Positions 9,435-17,142 of a stretch of DNA of 64,000 bases are shown here, piece after piece (position 1 is the first letter of the stretch; every line of letters begins with the position of its first letter). The notes below the pieces were generated by a model that was given only the letters and a program-made list of their open reading frames with translations, was not told the origin of the DNA and did no database searches. The translations under genes were made by a program, and so were the position numbers. Source of the DNA: Arthrobacter sp. DNA4. GTDB lineage: Bacteria > Actinomycetota > Actinomycetes > Actinomycetales > Micrococcaceae. The DNA lies in the NCBI RefSeq assembly GCF_024362385.1, contig NZ_CP101466.1:248001-312000 (forward strand). Direction: 5' to 3'.

Positions 9435-9927
9435 CCCGCCGGGTATCAACTGGCAGCGGGTGTCACCGAAATACGTCACCGTCCGCCTGGTGGAATGGGC
9501 GTTGGCCAACATCGCCGCCGTACTGGTCCTGTCCGCGCCGCTGGTATTCGTCCTCCTGGGATGGTGGCGGTGGCCGCCGCTGTGGCTGGCCATCACTGTT
9601 CCGGCCGCCACCCTGCTGCTTGCCTTATGGCGGCTTGTCCTCATCCCCCGGCAGGTCCGGGCCATCGGCTACGCCGAGCGCGACGAGGACCTCCTGGTCA
9701 GGAGCGGCATCTTCTTCCAGCGCACCATGGCCGTCCCGTACGGACGCATGCAGTATGTGGACATCGCCGTGGGACCTGTGGAGCGGAGCATGGGCCTGTG
9801 CACCGTCAAGCTCCACACAGCGTCCCCCGGCACCAATGCGCGCATCCCCGGCCTCCCGGCGTCGGAAGGCGCCCGGCTCCGGGAACAACTGGCCGCCCGC
9901 GGCGAAGCCAGGCTGGCAGGACTGTGA
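9415..9927 (+). CDS. PH domain-containing membrane protein (bPH2/DUF304, YdbS-like)
   Basis: A 170-aa protein with two adjacent membrane helices (about residues 25-75) followed by one bacterial PH-like domain of the YdbS type, with the characteristic RTMAVPYGRMQYVDIAVGP. ATG 9415 was chosen over the upstream TTG 9361 because it gives the usual family N-terminus (EAIDPPGINWQRVSPKY). It overlaps DUF3180 by 20 nt and the following gene by 4 nt (GTGA). Function is unknown; YdbS/YdbT pairs are membrane-associated. Confidence 0.85.
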   Translation: MRTEAIDPPGINWQRVSPKYVTVRLVEWALANIAAVLVLSAPLVFVLLGWWRWPPLWLAITVPAATLLLALWRLVLIPRQVRAIGYAERDEDLLVRSGIFFQRTMAVPYGRMQYVDIAVGPVERSMGLCTVKLHTASPGTNARIPGLPASEGARLREQLAARGEARLAGL

Positions 9928-11579
9928 CCACTGACGGCCAGCTGCCCGGCCCGGCGCTGCCGCCTGCCGGTACCGGCCCGGAAGCCACGGGAACGCCCGA
10001 CGGCGAATGGCTGCGTGTGCATCCCGCCTCACCTTTCGTCCGAGGCTGGGTTGCATTGGCCGCCATCACGTTCTTCTTCGGCCGCGACCTGTTTGAGCGG
10101 ACACTCCAGGGCCAGCCCGTCTTCGAGGACGGGTTCGCCCGCCGTGCACCATGGCTCCTCGGCGGCGGCGCCGCCGTGCTGGCCGTGGCAGTCCTGGGGT
10201 TCGTCCTGACCTGGTACTTCACCAAGTACCAGGTCTCCGGCGGCTATGTCCGGGTCAACACCGGTCTCCTCTTCCGCCAGCACCGGCAGGCACGCCTGGA
10301 CCGGGTCCAGGCAATTGACATCGTGCAGCCCCTGCTGGCCCGCATCTTTGGCCTGGCCGAACTCAAGTTCGAAGTTGCCGACGCCGGTGAATCCGCCGTG
10401 CGCCTGGCGTACCTCAGGATCGACGACGCCCGCCAGCTGCGCGCCACCATCCTGGCCCGGGCCTCCGGTGCTGAGGCAAGCTTCGGTGCGGTCCCGGCGG
10501 CCGGCATCAACGCCGCGGCGCGTTCAGGTCCCGGCAGCCCATCGGCGGCGTCCTTTGGCCCGCCCGCACCTGAGGCGCCCGAAATCCAGGTACTCAGCGT
10601 GCCGCCGTCGCGCCTTGTCGGATCGCTGCTGTTGAGCGGGCAAAGCTTCTTCATTGTGGTGGGCGGCTTCGCTTCCGTGGTCCTGTCCGCGCTGACGGAC
10701 AACCGCGCTTTCTACTTCTATCTGGTACCCGCAGCGCTGGGCCTTGCCGCCAGCTACTGGAACTTCTTCAACAAGGGCTACAACTTCACCGCGGCCGTCT
10801 CGCCGGACGGCATCCGGTTGCGCTACGGCCTGCTGGACACCCAGGCGCAGACACTTCCGCCGGGCCGGATCCAGGCTGTGAAGATTGCCCAGCCGCCGCT
10901 GTGGCGTCCGTTCGGCTGGTACCGGATGCAGGTGAACGTTGCCGGTTACGGGGCGTCCGGCAACGCCGTCGAAGGCAACACCCGGACCATCCTCCTGCCG
11001 GTGGGCAAGTTCGCCGACGTCCTCGCCATGCTCTCGCTGGTCCTGCCGGACCCCGGAACGGAACGCCCTGCGGAGGTGTTCGCGGCGGGGCTTATGGGCA
11101 GCGGTTCCGACGGCGGGTTCACCACCACGCCCCGGCGGGCCCGGCTGCTGGCGCCGCTGGCCTGGCGGCGGAACGGGTTTGCCGCCACGGACACGGCACT
11201 TCTGATCCGCTCCGGGCGCTGGTGGCGGGACCTTGTGCTGGTGCCCCACCAACGCACGCAGTCACTGGCGATCCATCAGGGGCCCGTGGCGCGCCGGTTC
11301 CGGGTGGCCGATCTGGTCCTGCACACGACAGCCGGTCCCGTTGCCCCGCGGCTGACCCAGGCGGGGCTGGACGAGGCCAGGCAACTCTTCGACGAGCAGT
11401 CGGCGCGGGCGCGGCTGGCCAGGAAGCGGCAAACCACCGAACAATGGTTGCGGCAGGTCGTTCCGGCAGTGGAACCCGCGGCCGTGCCGGACACACCCGT
11501 CCCCGGAGCGCCGCACCCTGGGACACCAGCCAGTGAAGCCCGCACCCATTACCAACAGGAAGGCCAGACGCATGGCTAA
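9924..11579 (+). CDS. PH domain-containing membrane protein (bPH2/DUF304, YdbT-like)
   Basis: A 551-aa partner of the preceding gene, with several membrane helices (about residues 40-60, 75-100, 240-260 and 265-285) and three bPH2 segments. The repeated signatures are RQARLDRVQAIDIVQPLLA, AQTLPPGRIQAVKIAQPPLW and VLVPHQRTQSLAIHQGPVA. The start is GTG 9924, overlapping the previous stop. The open frame continues upstream to 9495 only as a shadow of the previous gene. A low-complexity Ala/Gly/Pro stretch separates the first and second PH segments. Confidence 0.85.
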   Translation: MTTDGQLPGPALPPAGTGPEATGTPDGEWLRVHPASPFVRGWVALAAITFFFGRDLFERTLQGQPVFEDGFARRAPWLLGGGAAVLAVAVLGFVLTWYFTKYQVSGGYVRVNTGLLFRQHRQARLDRVQAIDIVQPLLARIFGLAELKFEVADAGESAVRLAYLRIDDARQLRATILARASGAEASFGAVPAAGINAAARSGPGSPSAASFGPPAPEAPEIQVLSVPPSRLVGSLLLSGQSFFIVVGGFASVVLSALTDNRAFYFYLVPAALGLAASYWNFFNKGYNFTAAVSPDGIRLRYGLLDTQAQTLPPGRIQAVKIAQPPLWRPFGWYRMQVNVAGYGASGNAVEGNTRTILLPVGKFADVLAMLSLVLPDPGTERPAEVFAAGLMGSGSDGGFTTTPRRARLLAPLAWRRNGFAATDTALLIRSGRWWRDLVLVPHQRTQSLAIHQGPVARRFRVADLVLHTTAGPVAPRLTQAGLDEARQLFDEQSARARLARKRQTTEQWLRQVVPAVEPAAVPDTPVPGAPHPGTPASEARTHYQQEGQTHG

Positions 11580-12465
11580 GCCCGGACGCCTCGGCGTCGG
11601 AATCATCGGCGCCGGCAAGGTGGGCGCCGTGCTCGGCGCGGCCCTGCGCGCCGCCGAGCACGCCGTCGTGGGAGTGTCAGCCGTCTCCGACGCCAGCCGG
11701 GACCGGGCCGAGGCACTCCTTCCCGGCGTGCCCATCCTTGAAGTGCAGGACATCGTGGAACGTGCGGAACTGGTGCTGCTGGCGGTGCCCGACGACGCGC
11801 TGCCGGACTTGGTGGAGGGGCTGGCGAAGCTAGGCGCCTGGCAGCCGGGGCAGCTCGTGGCACATACCTCGGGCCGGTTCGGCGTGGGCGTGCTGCATCC
11901 GGTCCGTGCCGCCGGGGCCGTGCCGCTGGCGCTGCACCCGGCCATGACGTTCACGGGCATGAGCCTGGACCTCACCCGGCTGCTCGACTGCACCTTTGGC
12001 GTGACGGCCGATGCCGCCATGCTCCCCATCGCGCAGGCGCTGGTGGTGGAGATGGGGGCGGAGCCTGTGGCCATCGCCGAGGCGGACCGGACGCTCTACC
12101 ACGCGGCCCTGGCCCATGGTTCCAACCACCTGGTCACCTTGGTGGCACAGGCGTCGCAGCTCCTGCGCGAGGTGGGAGTGGAATCACCCGAGCGCATGCT
12201 GGGTCCGCTGCTGCGCGCCACCCTGGAAAACGCGCTGGCCTCGGGGGAGTCTGCGCTGACCGGGCCGGTGGCCCGCGGGGACGTGGGCACCGTTCGTGCG
12301 CACGCTGAGGCGTTGCGGGAGTTCGACGGCGGCGGGCACGGTGACGTGCTCGAGGCCTACCTTGCAATGGCCCGCGCCACTGCCCTGCGCGCTGAAGGGC
12401 GCGGCCTGCTGAAACCCGACCAGCTGAAGGGGCTGCGCGAAGCCCTCGATTCGAAGGAAGACTGA
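11572..12465 (+). CDS. Rossmann-like and DUF2520 domain protein
   Basis: A 297-aa protein with an N-terminal dinucleotide-binding fold (VGIIGAGKVGAVLGAALR, GxGxxG at about residues 11-16) and a C-terminal DUF2520 helical domain (HAALAHGSNHLVTLV). Ordering and fold resemble NADP-dependent reductases such as ketopantoate reductase. It is directly followed by panC, so a role connected to pantothenate synthesis is a reasonable inference but unproven. ATG 11572 has AGGAAGG upstream and overlaps the previous gene by 8 nt; its stop abuts the panC ATG. Confidence 0.85.
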   Translation: MAKPGRLGVGIIGAGKVGAVLGAALRAAEHAVVGVSAVSDASRDRAEALLPGVPILEVQDIVERAELVLLAVPDDALPDLVEGLAKLGAWQPGQLVAHTSGRFGVGVLHPVRAAGAVPLALHPAMTFTGMSLDLTRLLDCTFGVTADAAMLPIAQALVVEMGAEPVAIAEADRTLYHAALAHGSNHLVTLVAQASQLLREVGVESPERMLGPLLRATLENALASGESALTGPVARGDVGTVRAHAEALREFDGGGHGDVLEAYLAMARATALRAEGRGLLKPDQLKGLREALDSKED

Positions 12466-13389
12466 ATGCCCATTCAACTCGTCACCACCGTGGCTGGCCT
12501 GAAAGCCGAAAGCGCCCGTTTGCTCGGCGCGAAACAGGGTGTTTCCCAGGGGCTTGTGCCCACCATGGGCGCACTCCACGAAGGCCACGCAACGCTGGCG
12601 CGCACCGCCGTCGAGCAGAACGATGTGGTGGTGGCCAGCATTTTCGTCAACCCGCTGCAGTTCGGCGATGCCGTTGACCTGGACCGCTACCCGCGGACGC
12701 TCGACGCGGACCTCGCCCTGCTCGAGGAGCAGGGCGTTGACCTCGCGTTCGCGCCCTCCGTGGACGAGGTCTATCCCGGTGGTGAACCCCTGGTGCGGAT
12801 CACTTCCGGCCGCCTCGGGGATAAGTGGGAGGGCGCCTCGCGGCCCGGCCACTTTGACGGCGCACTCACTGTCGTGGCAAAACTGCTGCACTACGGCACA
12901 CCGGCGGCCGGCCTCCCCGCCGGCCCTGCGGGTTCTGCCGCCGGCAGCCTGCCGGCGTACCGGGCCTACTTCGGGCAAAAGGACGCCCAGCAGCTGGCCC
13001 TGGTCCGGCGGATGGTTTCCGACCTGAACTTTCCGGTGGAGATCGTGGGCGTGCCAACGGTGCGCGCAACGGACGGGCTGGCGCTGTCCAGCCGGAACCG
13101 CTTCCTGTCCGACGCCGAGCGGGACGCCGCGCTGGTCCTGTCCAGGGCCCTGCGGCTGCTGGAGGAAAGGGCGAACGCCCATGAGCCGCTGGACCTCGAC
13201 TCCGCGCTGGCGATGGTGGAATCGCAGCCCCTGGTCTCGCTGGACTACTTTGACGTAGTGGACCCGGGCACCCTTGAGCCGCTGGCGGAGAACTGCCGGG
13301 AAACGCCCTTCCGCGGCGAGGCCCTGGCGCTCATCGCCGCCAAGGTGGGGCCGGTGCGCCTGATCGACAACGTGCCACTGAGTTCGTAA
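12466..13389 (+). CDS. panC: Pantoate-beta-alanine ligase (pantothenate synthetase) PanC
   Basis: Forms pantothenate from pantoate, beta-alanine and ATP through a pantoyl adenylate. It has 307 aa. The nucleotidyltransferase motif appears as [48 protein letters not shown] and ALSSRNRFL are also present. It is about 25 aa longer than usual because of an Ala/Gly/Pro-rich insertion around residues 146-165, just before the GQKD motif. It starts at ATG 12466, immediately after the previous stop. Confidence 0.95.
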   Translation: MPIQLVTTVAGLKAESARLLGAKQGVSQGLVPTMGALHEGHATLARTAVEQNDVVVASIFVNPLQFGDAVDLDRYPRTLDADLALLEEQGVDLAFAPSVDEVYPGGEPLVRITSGRLGDKWEGASRPGHFDGALTVVAKLLHYGTPAAGLPAGPAGSAAGSLPAYRAYFGQKDAQQLALVRRMVSDLNFPVEIVGVPTVRATDGLALSSRNRFLSDAERDAALVLSRALRLLEERANAHEPLDLDSALAMVESQPLVSLDYFDVVDPGTLEPLAENCRETPFRGEALALIAAKVGPVRLIDNVPLSS

Positions 13390-13438
13390 CTGCTGCTCAT
13401 AGCTGCCGCGTGAGCCCGGCGCACGCCCGGGTGCCCCG

Positions 13439-13705
13439 TTACAGGCCTGAGTGGTCCCGGTTGATCATGAGCTGTTCGAGCAGCGCGCGTTCAGGCCTGC
13501 CCGGGTTCCTGGCGACGCAGCGGCGAAGGCGGGCCCGGGCGAGTTCTTCACAGGGATCCTGGCCGCCAAGCAGCTCATCGATGATTTCCTGCGCCTGCCA
13601 CCGCAGCGACTCGATAGCGAACTGCCTGACCTCTTCGGGCGTATCACTGGACATCCAGGGATCCGGATCCGACGGGACACTTTGGAACATCCGCTCTGCT
13701 GACAT
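13439..13705 (-). CDS. Hypothetical protein (88 aa)
   Basis: A small acidic, helical protein with the visible core TPEEVRQFAIESLRWQAQEI followed by an Arg-rich segment. ATG 13705 has a textbook ribosome binding site, AAGGAGG, 5 nt upstream, so I accept it as a gene. I do not recognise a family. It is convergent with panC and divergent from the TetR gene at 13832. Confidence 0.75.
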   Translation of the reverse strand: MSAERMFQSVPSDPDPWMSSDTPEEVRQFAIESLRWQAQEIIDELLGGQDPCEELARARLRRCVARNPGRPERALLEQLMINRDHSGL

Positions 13706-13831
13706 TGGGGCCTCCTTGCTCCAAACCGGCGGACCCTTGGGCGCGCCTTGCGGTGTTCTAAAGAACTGCGTAGGAGAAACACTACAGCGGGCAAGACCGG
13801 TCTGTCTCCCCTGAAGTAGACTCCAAGTCCT

Positions 13832-14452
13832 ATGAGCACAGAGGCGAAGGTCCCGATATCCGATTCCTCTTCCGTGGCTCCGGCGGCGGAGGGCAACACC
13901 AATTCCGTGGAGCGGATCCTCTCGGTGGCCTACGAGCTGTTTTCGCGCAGGGGAATCCGGGACGTGGGTGTCAATGAACTCATCGAGCGGTCAGGCGTGG
14001 CCAAGGCCACCTTCTACCGGCATTTCCCGTCAAAGGACTCGTTGGTCCTGGCCTTCCTGGAGCAGCGGGACAAACTGTGGACTGTTGAAGCGATCGTGGC
14101 CCAGGCCCGGGGCCGGGGACAGACGCCGGTGGAGCGGCTGCTGGCAATCTTCGATGTCCTGGGGGAATGGTTCCGGCGCGATGACTTCGAAGGGAGCACC
14201 TTCACCCAGGTCCTGCTGGAGATGGGACCGTCCCACCCCTTGGGGCAGGCCAGTATCAACTACCTGGCAAAACTCCGGAGCCACGTACAGGCGTTGGCCG
14301 AAGAAGCCGGGCTTGTGGACCCGGACGGGTTCGCGCGTTCCTGGCAGATCCTGATGAAGGGTTCCATCATCTCGGCAACCGGCGGTGACCTGGACGCCGG
14401 GAAGCGTGCCCAAGAGATGGCTGTCTGGCTGATCGAGCACCACAGGGCATAG
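13832..14452 (+). CDS. TetR/AcrR family transcriptional regulator
   Basis: A 206-aa regulator. The N-terminal HTH is clear: RILSVAYELFSRRGIRDVGV followed by NELIERSGVAKATFYRHFPS. The C-terminal ligand domain contains DDFEGSTFTQVLLEMG, which resembles TetR_C families that sense small hydrophobic compounds, but the ligand cannot be told. A TAGACT hexamer (13817-13822) lies 9 nt before ATG 13832, so the transcript is nearly leaderless. Its target may be the neighbouring minus-strand gene or distant genes. Confidence 0.9.
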   Translation: MSTEAKVPISDSSSVAPAAEGNTNSVERILSVAYELFSRRGIRDVGVNELIERSGVAKATFYRHFPSKDSLVLAFLEQRDKLWTVEAIVAQARGRGQTPVERLLAIFDVLGEWFRRDDFEGSTFTQVLLEMGPSHPLGQASINYLAKLRSHVQALAEEAGLVDPDGFARSWQILMKGSIISATGGDLDAGKRAQEMAVWLIEHHRA

Positions 14453-14495
14453 CGGCTGGCTCTCCAGGACGGGCTTCAGCACCGACCGTGACAGC

Positions 14496-16097
14496 CTACG
14501 GCCGGGCCCCTATGGCGTCCGGGAACAGGGCGAATGAGGTGGCGAGGAATTCGGCCCAGACTGGATCGCTGGTAAGCAGGTCGTTGAGGTCCACGTATCT
14601 GGCGTCGTCTGGTTCCCACTGCGGAAGGTCTTCGGGGTGCGGGTCGAGGCACCGGCATTCACGGGGCACGGCCCACTGCGGCCATTGCGGCCAGGTTCCT
14701 GGTGGCCAGGGGGTTGGTTCGGCATCCTGTTGTTCGGCGTTGTAGTGCCTGCCTGTTGGTGAGGTCCAGCCGGGCGGATTGTTTTCGGTTGCGGGGTCGG
14801 GTGTCCATGGGCTGTGGTGCTTGAGCCGGTGGTGTTTGGGGCAGAGCTGTGCGAGGTTGCTGACGTTGGTGGTGCCGCCGTGTTCCCATGCTTTTAGGTG
14901 GTCGGTGTCGTTGTCGGGGGTGCGGTTGGTGCAGCCGGGAAAGGTGCACTTGGCATCCCGCATCCTGATCCAGCGTTTGATGGTTTCGGTGAGCCGGTAA
15001 CGTGTGCGGCCGATTTCCAGTGCTGCCCCGTTGCGGGGGTCGACGAGGACCCGGTAGAAAGAGTCCGCCCCGTCCGCGACCAGCCGCCGTGCCACGGATG
15101 CCGGGATCGGCCCGAAACCATCCAGTACGGCGGCCTCGTCGGTGAGGCCGAGGAGCGAGAACACCGGCACGATGACCAGGACATCGGCCCGCGGCGCAGG
15201 GACCTGCCCGACCGCCGAGGGATTCCCGGTCTGTGTGGTGTTCCCAGCCCCCAGCAGCAGTGATGCGGCGATGTCGGGGCGGAGTTGGGTGAGGGTGCGG
15301 GGTTCGTCGGGGCCTTGGAGTCCGCGGGCGGTGGCGGTGGTGCGGTTCCAGATCGCGCAGGCGGTGTCCCCGGGGAGGTAGAGGGAGACCCAGGCCATGC
15401 CGTTCTTGTCGGGGGTGTATTCCATCCGCCGGTCAGCTACCCCTTTTACATGGCGCTTCTCGATCGATTCCGGATGGTGGCGTTCCCGCCAGCCACGGAC
15501 CTTGGCCCGGAACCGCGACGGAACAAGGTCACCAGGGGCCGCGCCGCGGGCGGGGTGGGGTGCGTCGGGGTCGAAGAAATGCGCCACCAACGCCAGGGCG
15601 CCCTCAGCGGCGAGGCCTTCGGTTTCGTCCGCAACGATGCGGGCGTGCTGCCACGAGATCGCGCCCGCGGCCAGGGCGTTCATGACGGGCGGCAGGGAGC
15701 AGATCCGGCGTGAGTGCTCCATCAACGCCCCTGCTGCCGCGGAGCTGACGGTCAGCACTCCGGCGATCTCCTCCACGGCCGACATCTCCGCATAGGTCCG
15801 CTCATGCACTGGGGCGTCCGGGGCCAGCAGTGCGTGCTGGATCTCGACGGCGTCGGCAACGTCGCGGGCCTTGACTGCGGCGAGGTGCGCCTCCAGCCGG
15901 GCCGCAACCTCGAGCCTTTCCAGCCGGATCTCATACCGCCGCTGCAACACATCCACACCGGCACCCGCGGCGGCCATTGCAGCATTGTCAAGCTTCTGGT
16001 CCTCAAGAGTGAGCGCATCCAGGGCAGCAACAGAGGCACGAACACCCTCCAATGCCGCCCCAGCACCGCCCCTGATTCCCATACCGACATCATCCAT
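14496..16097 (-). CDS. DUF222 domain and HNH endonuclease domain protein (13E12-repeat-like)
   Basis: A 533-aa protein if started at ATG 16097. It has a long alpha-helical DUF222 region (about residues 30-330) followed by an HNH motif: CTFPGCTNRTPDNDTDHLKA, then EHGGTTNVSNLAQLCPKHHR. Two CxxC-like pairs and the HH residues fit an active zinc-supported HNH nuclease fold. This family occurs in many scattered copies in actinobacterial genomes and may be linked to mobile or repeated loci; the cellular role is not known. The frame stays open upstream to 16220, but that part is Cys/Gly-rich and looks non-coding. No clear ribosome binding site supports any start. Confidence 0.85.
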   Translation of the reverse strand: MDDVGMGIRGGAGAALEGVRASVAALDALTLEDQKLDNAAMAAAGAGVDVLQRRYEIRLERLEVAARLEAHLAAVKARDVADAVEIQHALLAPDAPVHERTYAEMSAVEEIAGVLTVSSAAAGALMEHSRRICSLPPVMNALAAGAISWQHARIVADETEGLAAEGALALVAHFFDPDAPHPARGAAPGDLVPSRFRAKVRGWRERHHPESIEKRHVKGVADRRMEYTPDKNGMAWVSLYLPGDTACAIWNRTTATARGLQGPDEPRTLTQLRPDIAASLLLGAGNTTQTGNPSAVGQVPAPRADVLVIVPVFSLLGLTDEAAVLDGFGPIPASVARRLVADGADSFYRVLVDPRNGAALEIGRTRYRLTETIKRWIRMRDAKCTFPGCTNRTPDNDTDHLKAWEHGGTTNVSNLAQLCPKHHRLKHHSPWTPDPATENNPPGWTSPTGRHYNAEQQDAEPTPWPPGTWPQWPQWAVPRECRCLDPHPEDLPQWEPDDARYVDLNDLLTSDPVWAEFLATSFALFPDAIGARP

Positions 16098-16342
16098 CGA
16101 CCCACTGACATTTAGGCCGGGAACCTTGGCCGCCCGAACGCCAAACGCGAACCGTTGAACACCACACCCACACCCACAGGCGCCTCGACCCGAAAACCCG
16201 TGCGCCGCCGTCGTGCGCATTCCCGCAGCGCAAATTCCTTCCCGTACCCCTAATACCTCGAGCGAAAGGCATCTGCGCAGCGCAGGTGCCGCAGCGCGCA
16301 GCAGCTGGCCCGGATACAGGGCAGCCGAATCAGATAGTCAGC

Positions 16343-16371
16343 TTGCTTATTACTTTTCTCTTTCCTAGGCT
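16343..16371 (+). promoter_or_regulatory. Candidate promoter of the PfpI-family gene
   Basis: A TTGCTT (16343-16348) and TAGGCT (16366-16371) pair with a 17-nt AT-rich spacer sits in a local AT-rich island, 75 nt before the start codon at 16446. The rest of the intergenic region 16098-16445 holds only the upstream part of the HNH gene and two direct copies of CTCGAGCG (near 16257 and 16394). Confidence 0.45.
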
Positions 16372-16445
16372 GGAAGGCGTCAGGCAATCAACTCTCGAGC
16401 GGGACCCGGCGCGCCCAAAGGCCTCCACTCCAGCGAGGAGGAACA

Positions 16446-17012
16446 ATGTCAGAGCACAGCATCGCAGGCAAGAAGGTCGCATTCCTGCTGACTGACGGAG
16501 TGGAGCAGGTAGAGCTCACCAGTCCCTGGCAGGCAGTGAAGGACGCCGGCGGCGAGCCCACCCTCGTGGCGCCGAAGAGCGGCAAGCTGCAGGGCTACAA
16601 CGGCACGGAAAAGGGCGACACCTTCGACGTCGACCTGACCGTCGCGGAAGCGAATGCCTCCGACTTCGACGCCCTGGTACTCCCGGGTGGCGTGGTGAAC
16701 GCCGACCACCTTCGCGTCGACAAGGACGCCCAGAGCTTCACGCGGAGCTTCTTCGAGCAGCACAAGCCCGTGGCATCGATCTGCCATGGACCGTGGCTGC
16801 TCATCGAGGCCGGAGTCATCCGGGGCAGGAATGTCACGTCCTACTTCACGCTCGAAACCGACCTGAAGAACGCGGGCGCCAACTGGACGGACCAGGAAGT
16901 GGTGGTTGACCAGGGCCTGGTGACCAGCCGGAACCCTGATGACCTCCCGGCGTTCAACAACAAGCTGGTGGAAGAAATCTCCGAAGGCCAGCACGCAGGG
17001 CAGACCGCCTAA
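16446..17012 (+). CDS. DJ-1/PfpI family type 1 glutamine amidotransferase-like protein
   Basis: A 188-aa protein of the YhbO/PfpI (general stress protein 18) group. The nucleophile elbow is seen in VASICHGPWLLIEAG with Cys followed by His. The N-terminal VAFLLTDGVEQVELTSPWQA and the conserved acidic residue region are typical. Members act in stress protection, with disputed deglycase or protease activity. The ribosome binding site GAGGAGG just before ATG 16446 is strong. The exporter gene at 17143 is next on the same strand but has its own long leader. Confidence 0.92.
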   Translation: MSEHSIAGKKVAFLLTDGVEQVELTSPWQAVKDAGGEPTLVAPKSGKLQGYNGTEKGDTFDVDLTVAEANASDFDALVLPGGVVNADHLRVDKDAQSFTRSFFEQHKPVASICHGPWLLIEAGVIRGRNVTSYFTLETDLKNAGANWTDQEVVVDQGLVTSRNPDDLPAFNNKLVEEISEGQHAGQTA

Positions 17013-17025
17013 AGCAAATCCCTAA

Positions 17026-17139
17026 TGTTCCCTCAGGGGTAAAAAGAACCCATGCGGAGGAATTACTCCAGCGGGTAGAGTGTTGGAATCTGCAGCGGCG
17101 CCGACCGCGCATCACTCTTAAAACACCCCTGAGGGAACA
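17026..17139 (+). promoter_or_regulatory. Inverted repeat enclosing the leader of the exporter gene
   Basis: A perfect 15-bp inverted repeat, TGTTCCCTCAGGGGT (17026-17040) and ACCCCTGAGGGAACA (17125-17139), is separated by 84 bp. The right arm contains the likely Shine-Dalgarno GAGGGA and ends 3 nt before the ATG at 17143. Each arm is itself nearly palindromic (CCCT-c-AGGG). The enclosed DNA holds an 8-codon ORF (17052-17078, MRRNYSSG) and a TAGAGT -10-like hexamer at 17076-17081. The arms could be paired operators around a promoter, or an RNA stem hiding the ribosome binding site. Confidence 0.6.
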
Positions 17140-17142
17140 CCC

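Noticed and set aside
16098..16220. Extension of the HNH gene to 16220
   Set aside because: Cys/Gly-rich translation unlike family N-termini; ATG 16097 is preferred although no ribosome binding site is seen.
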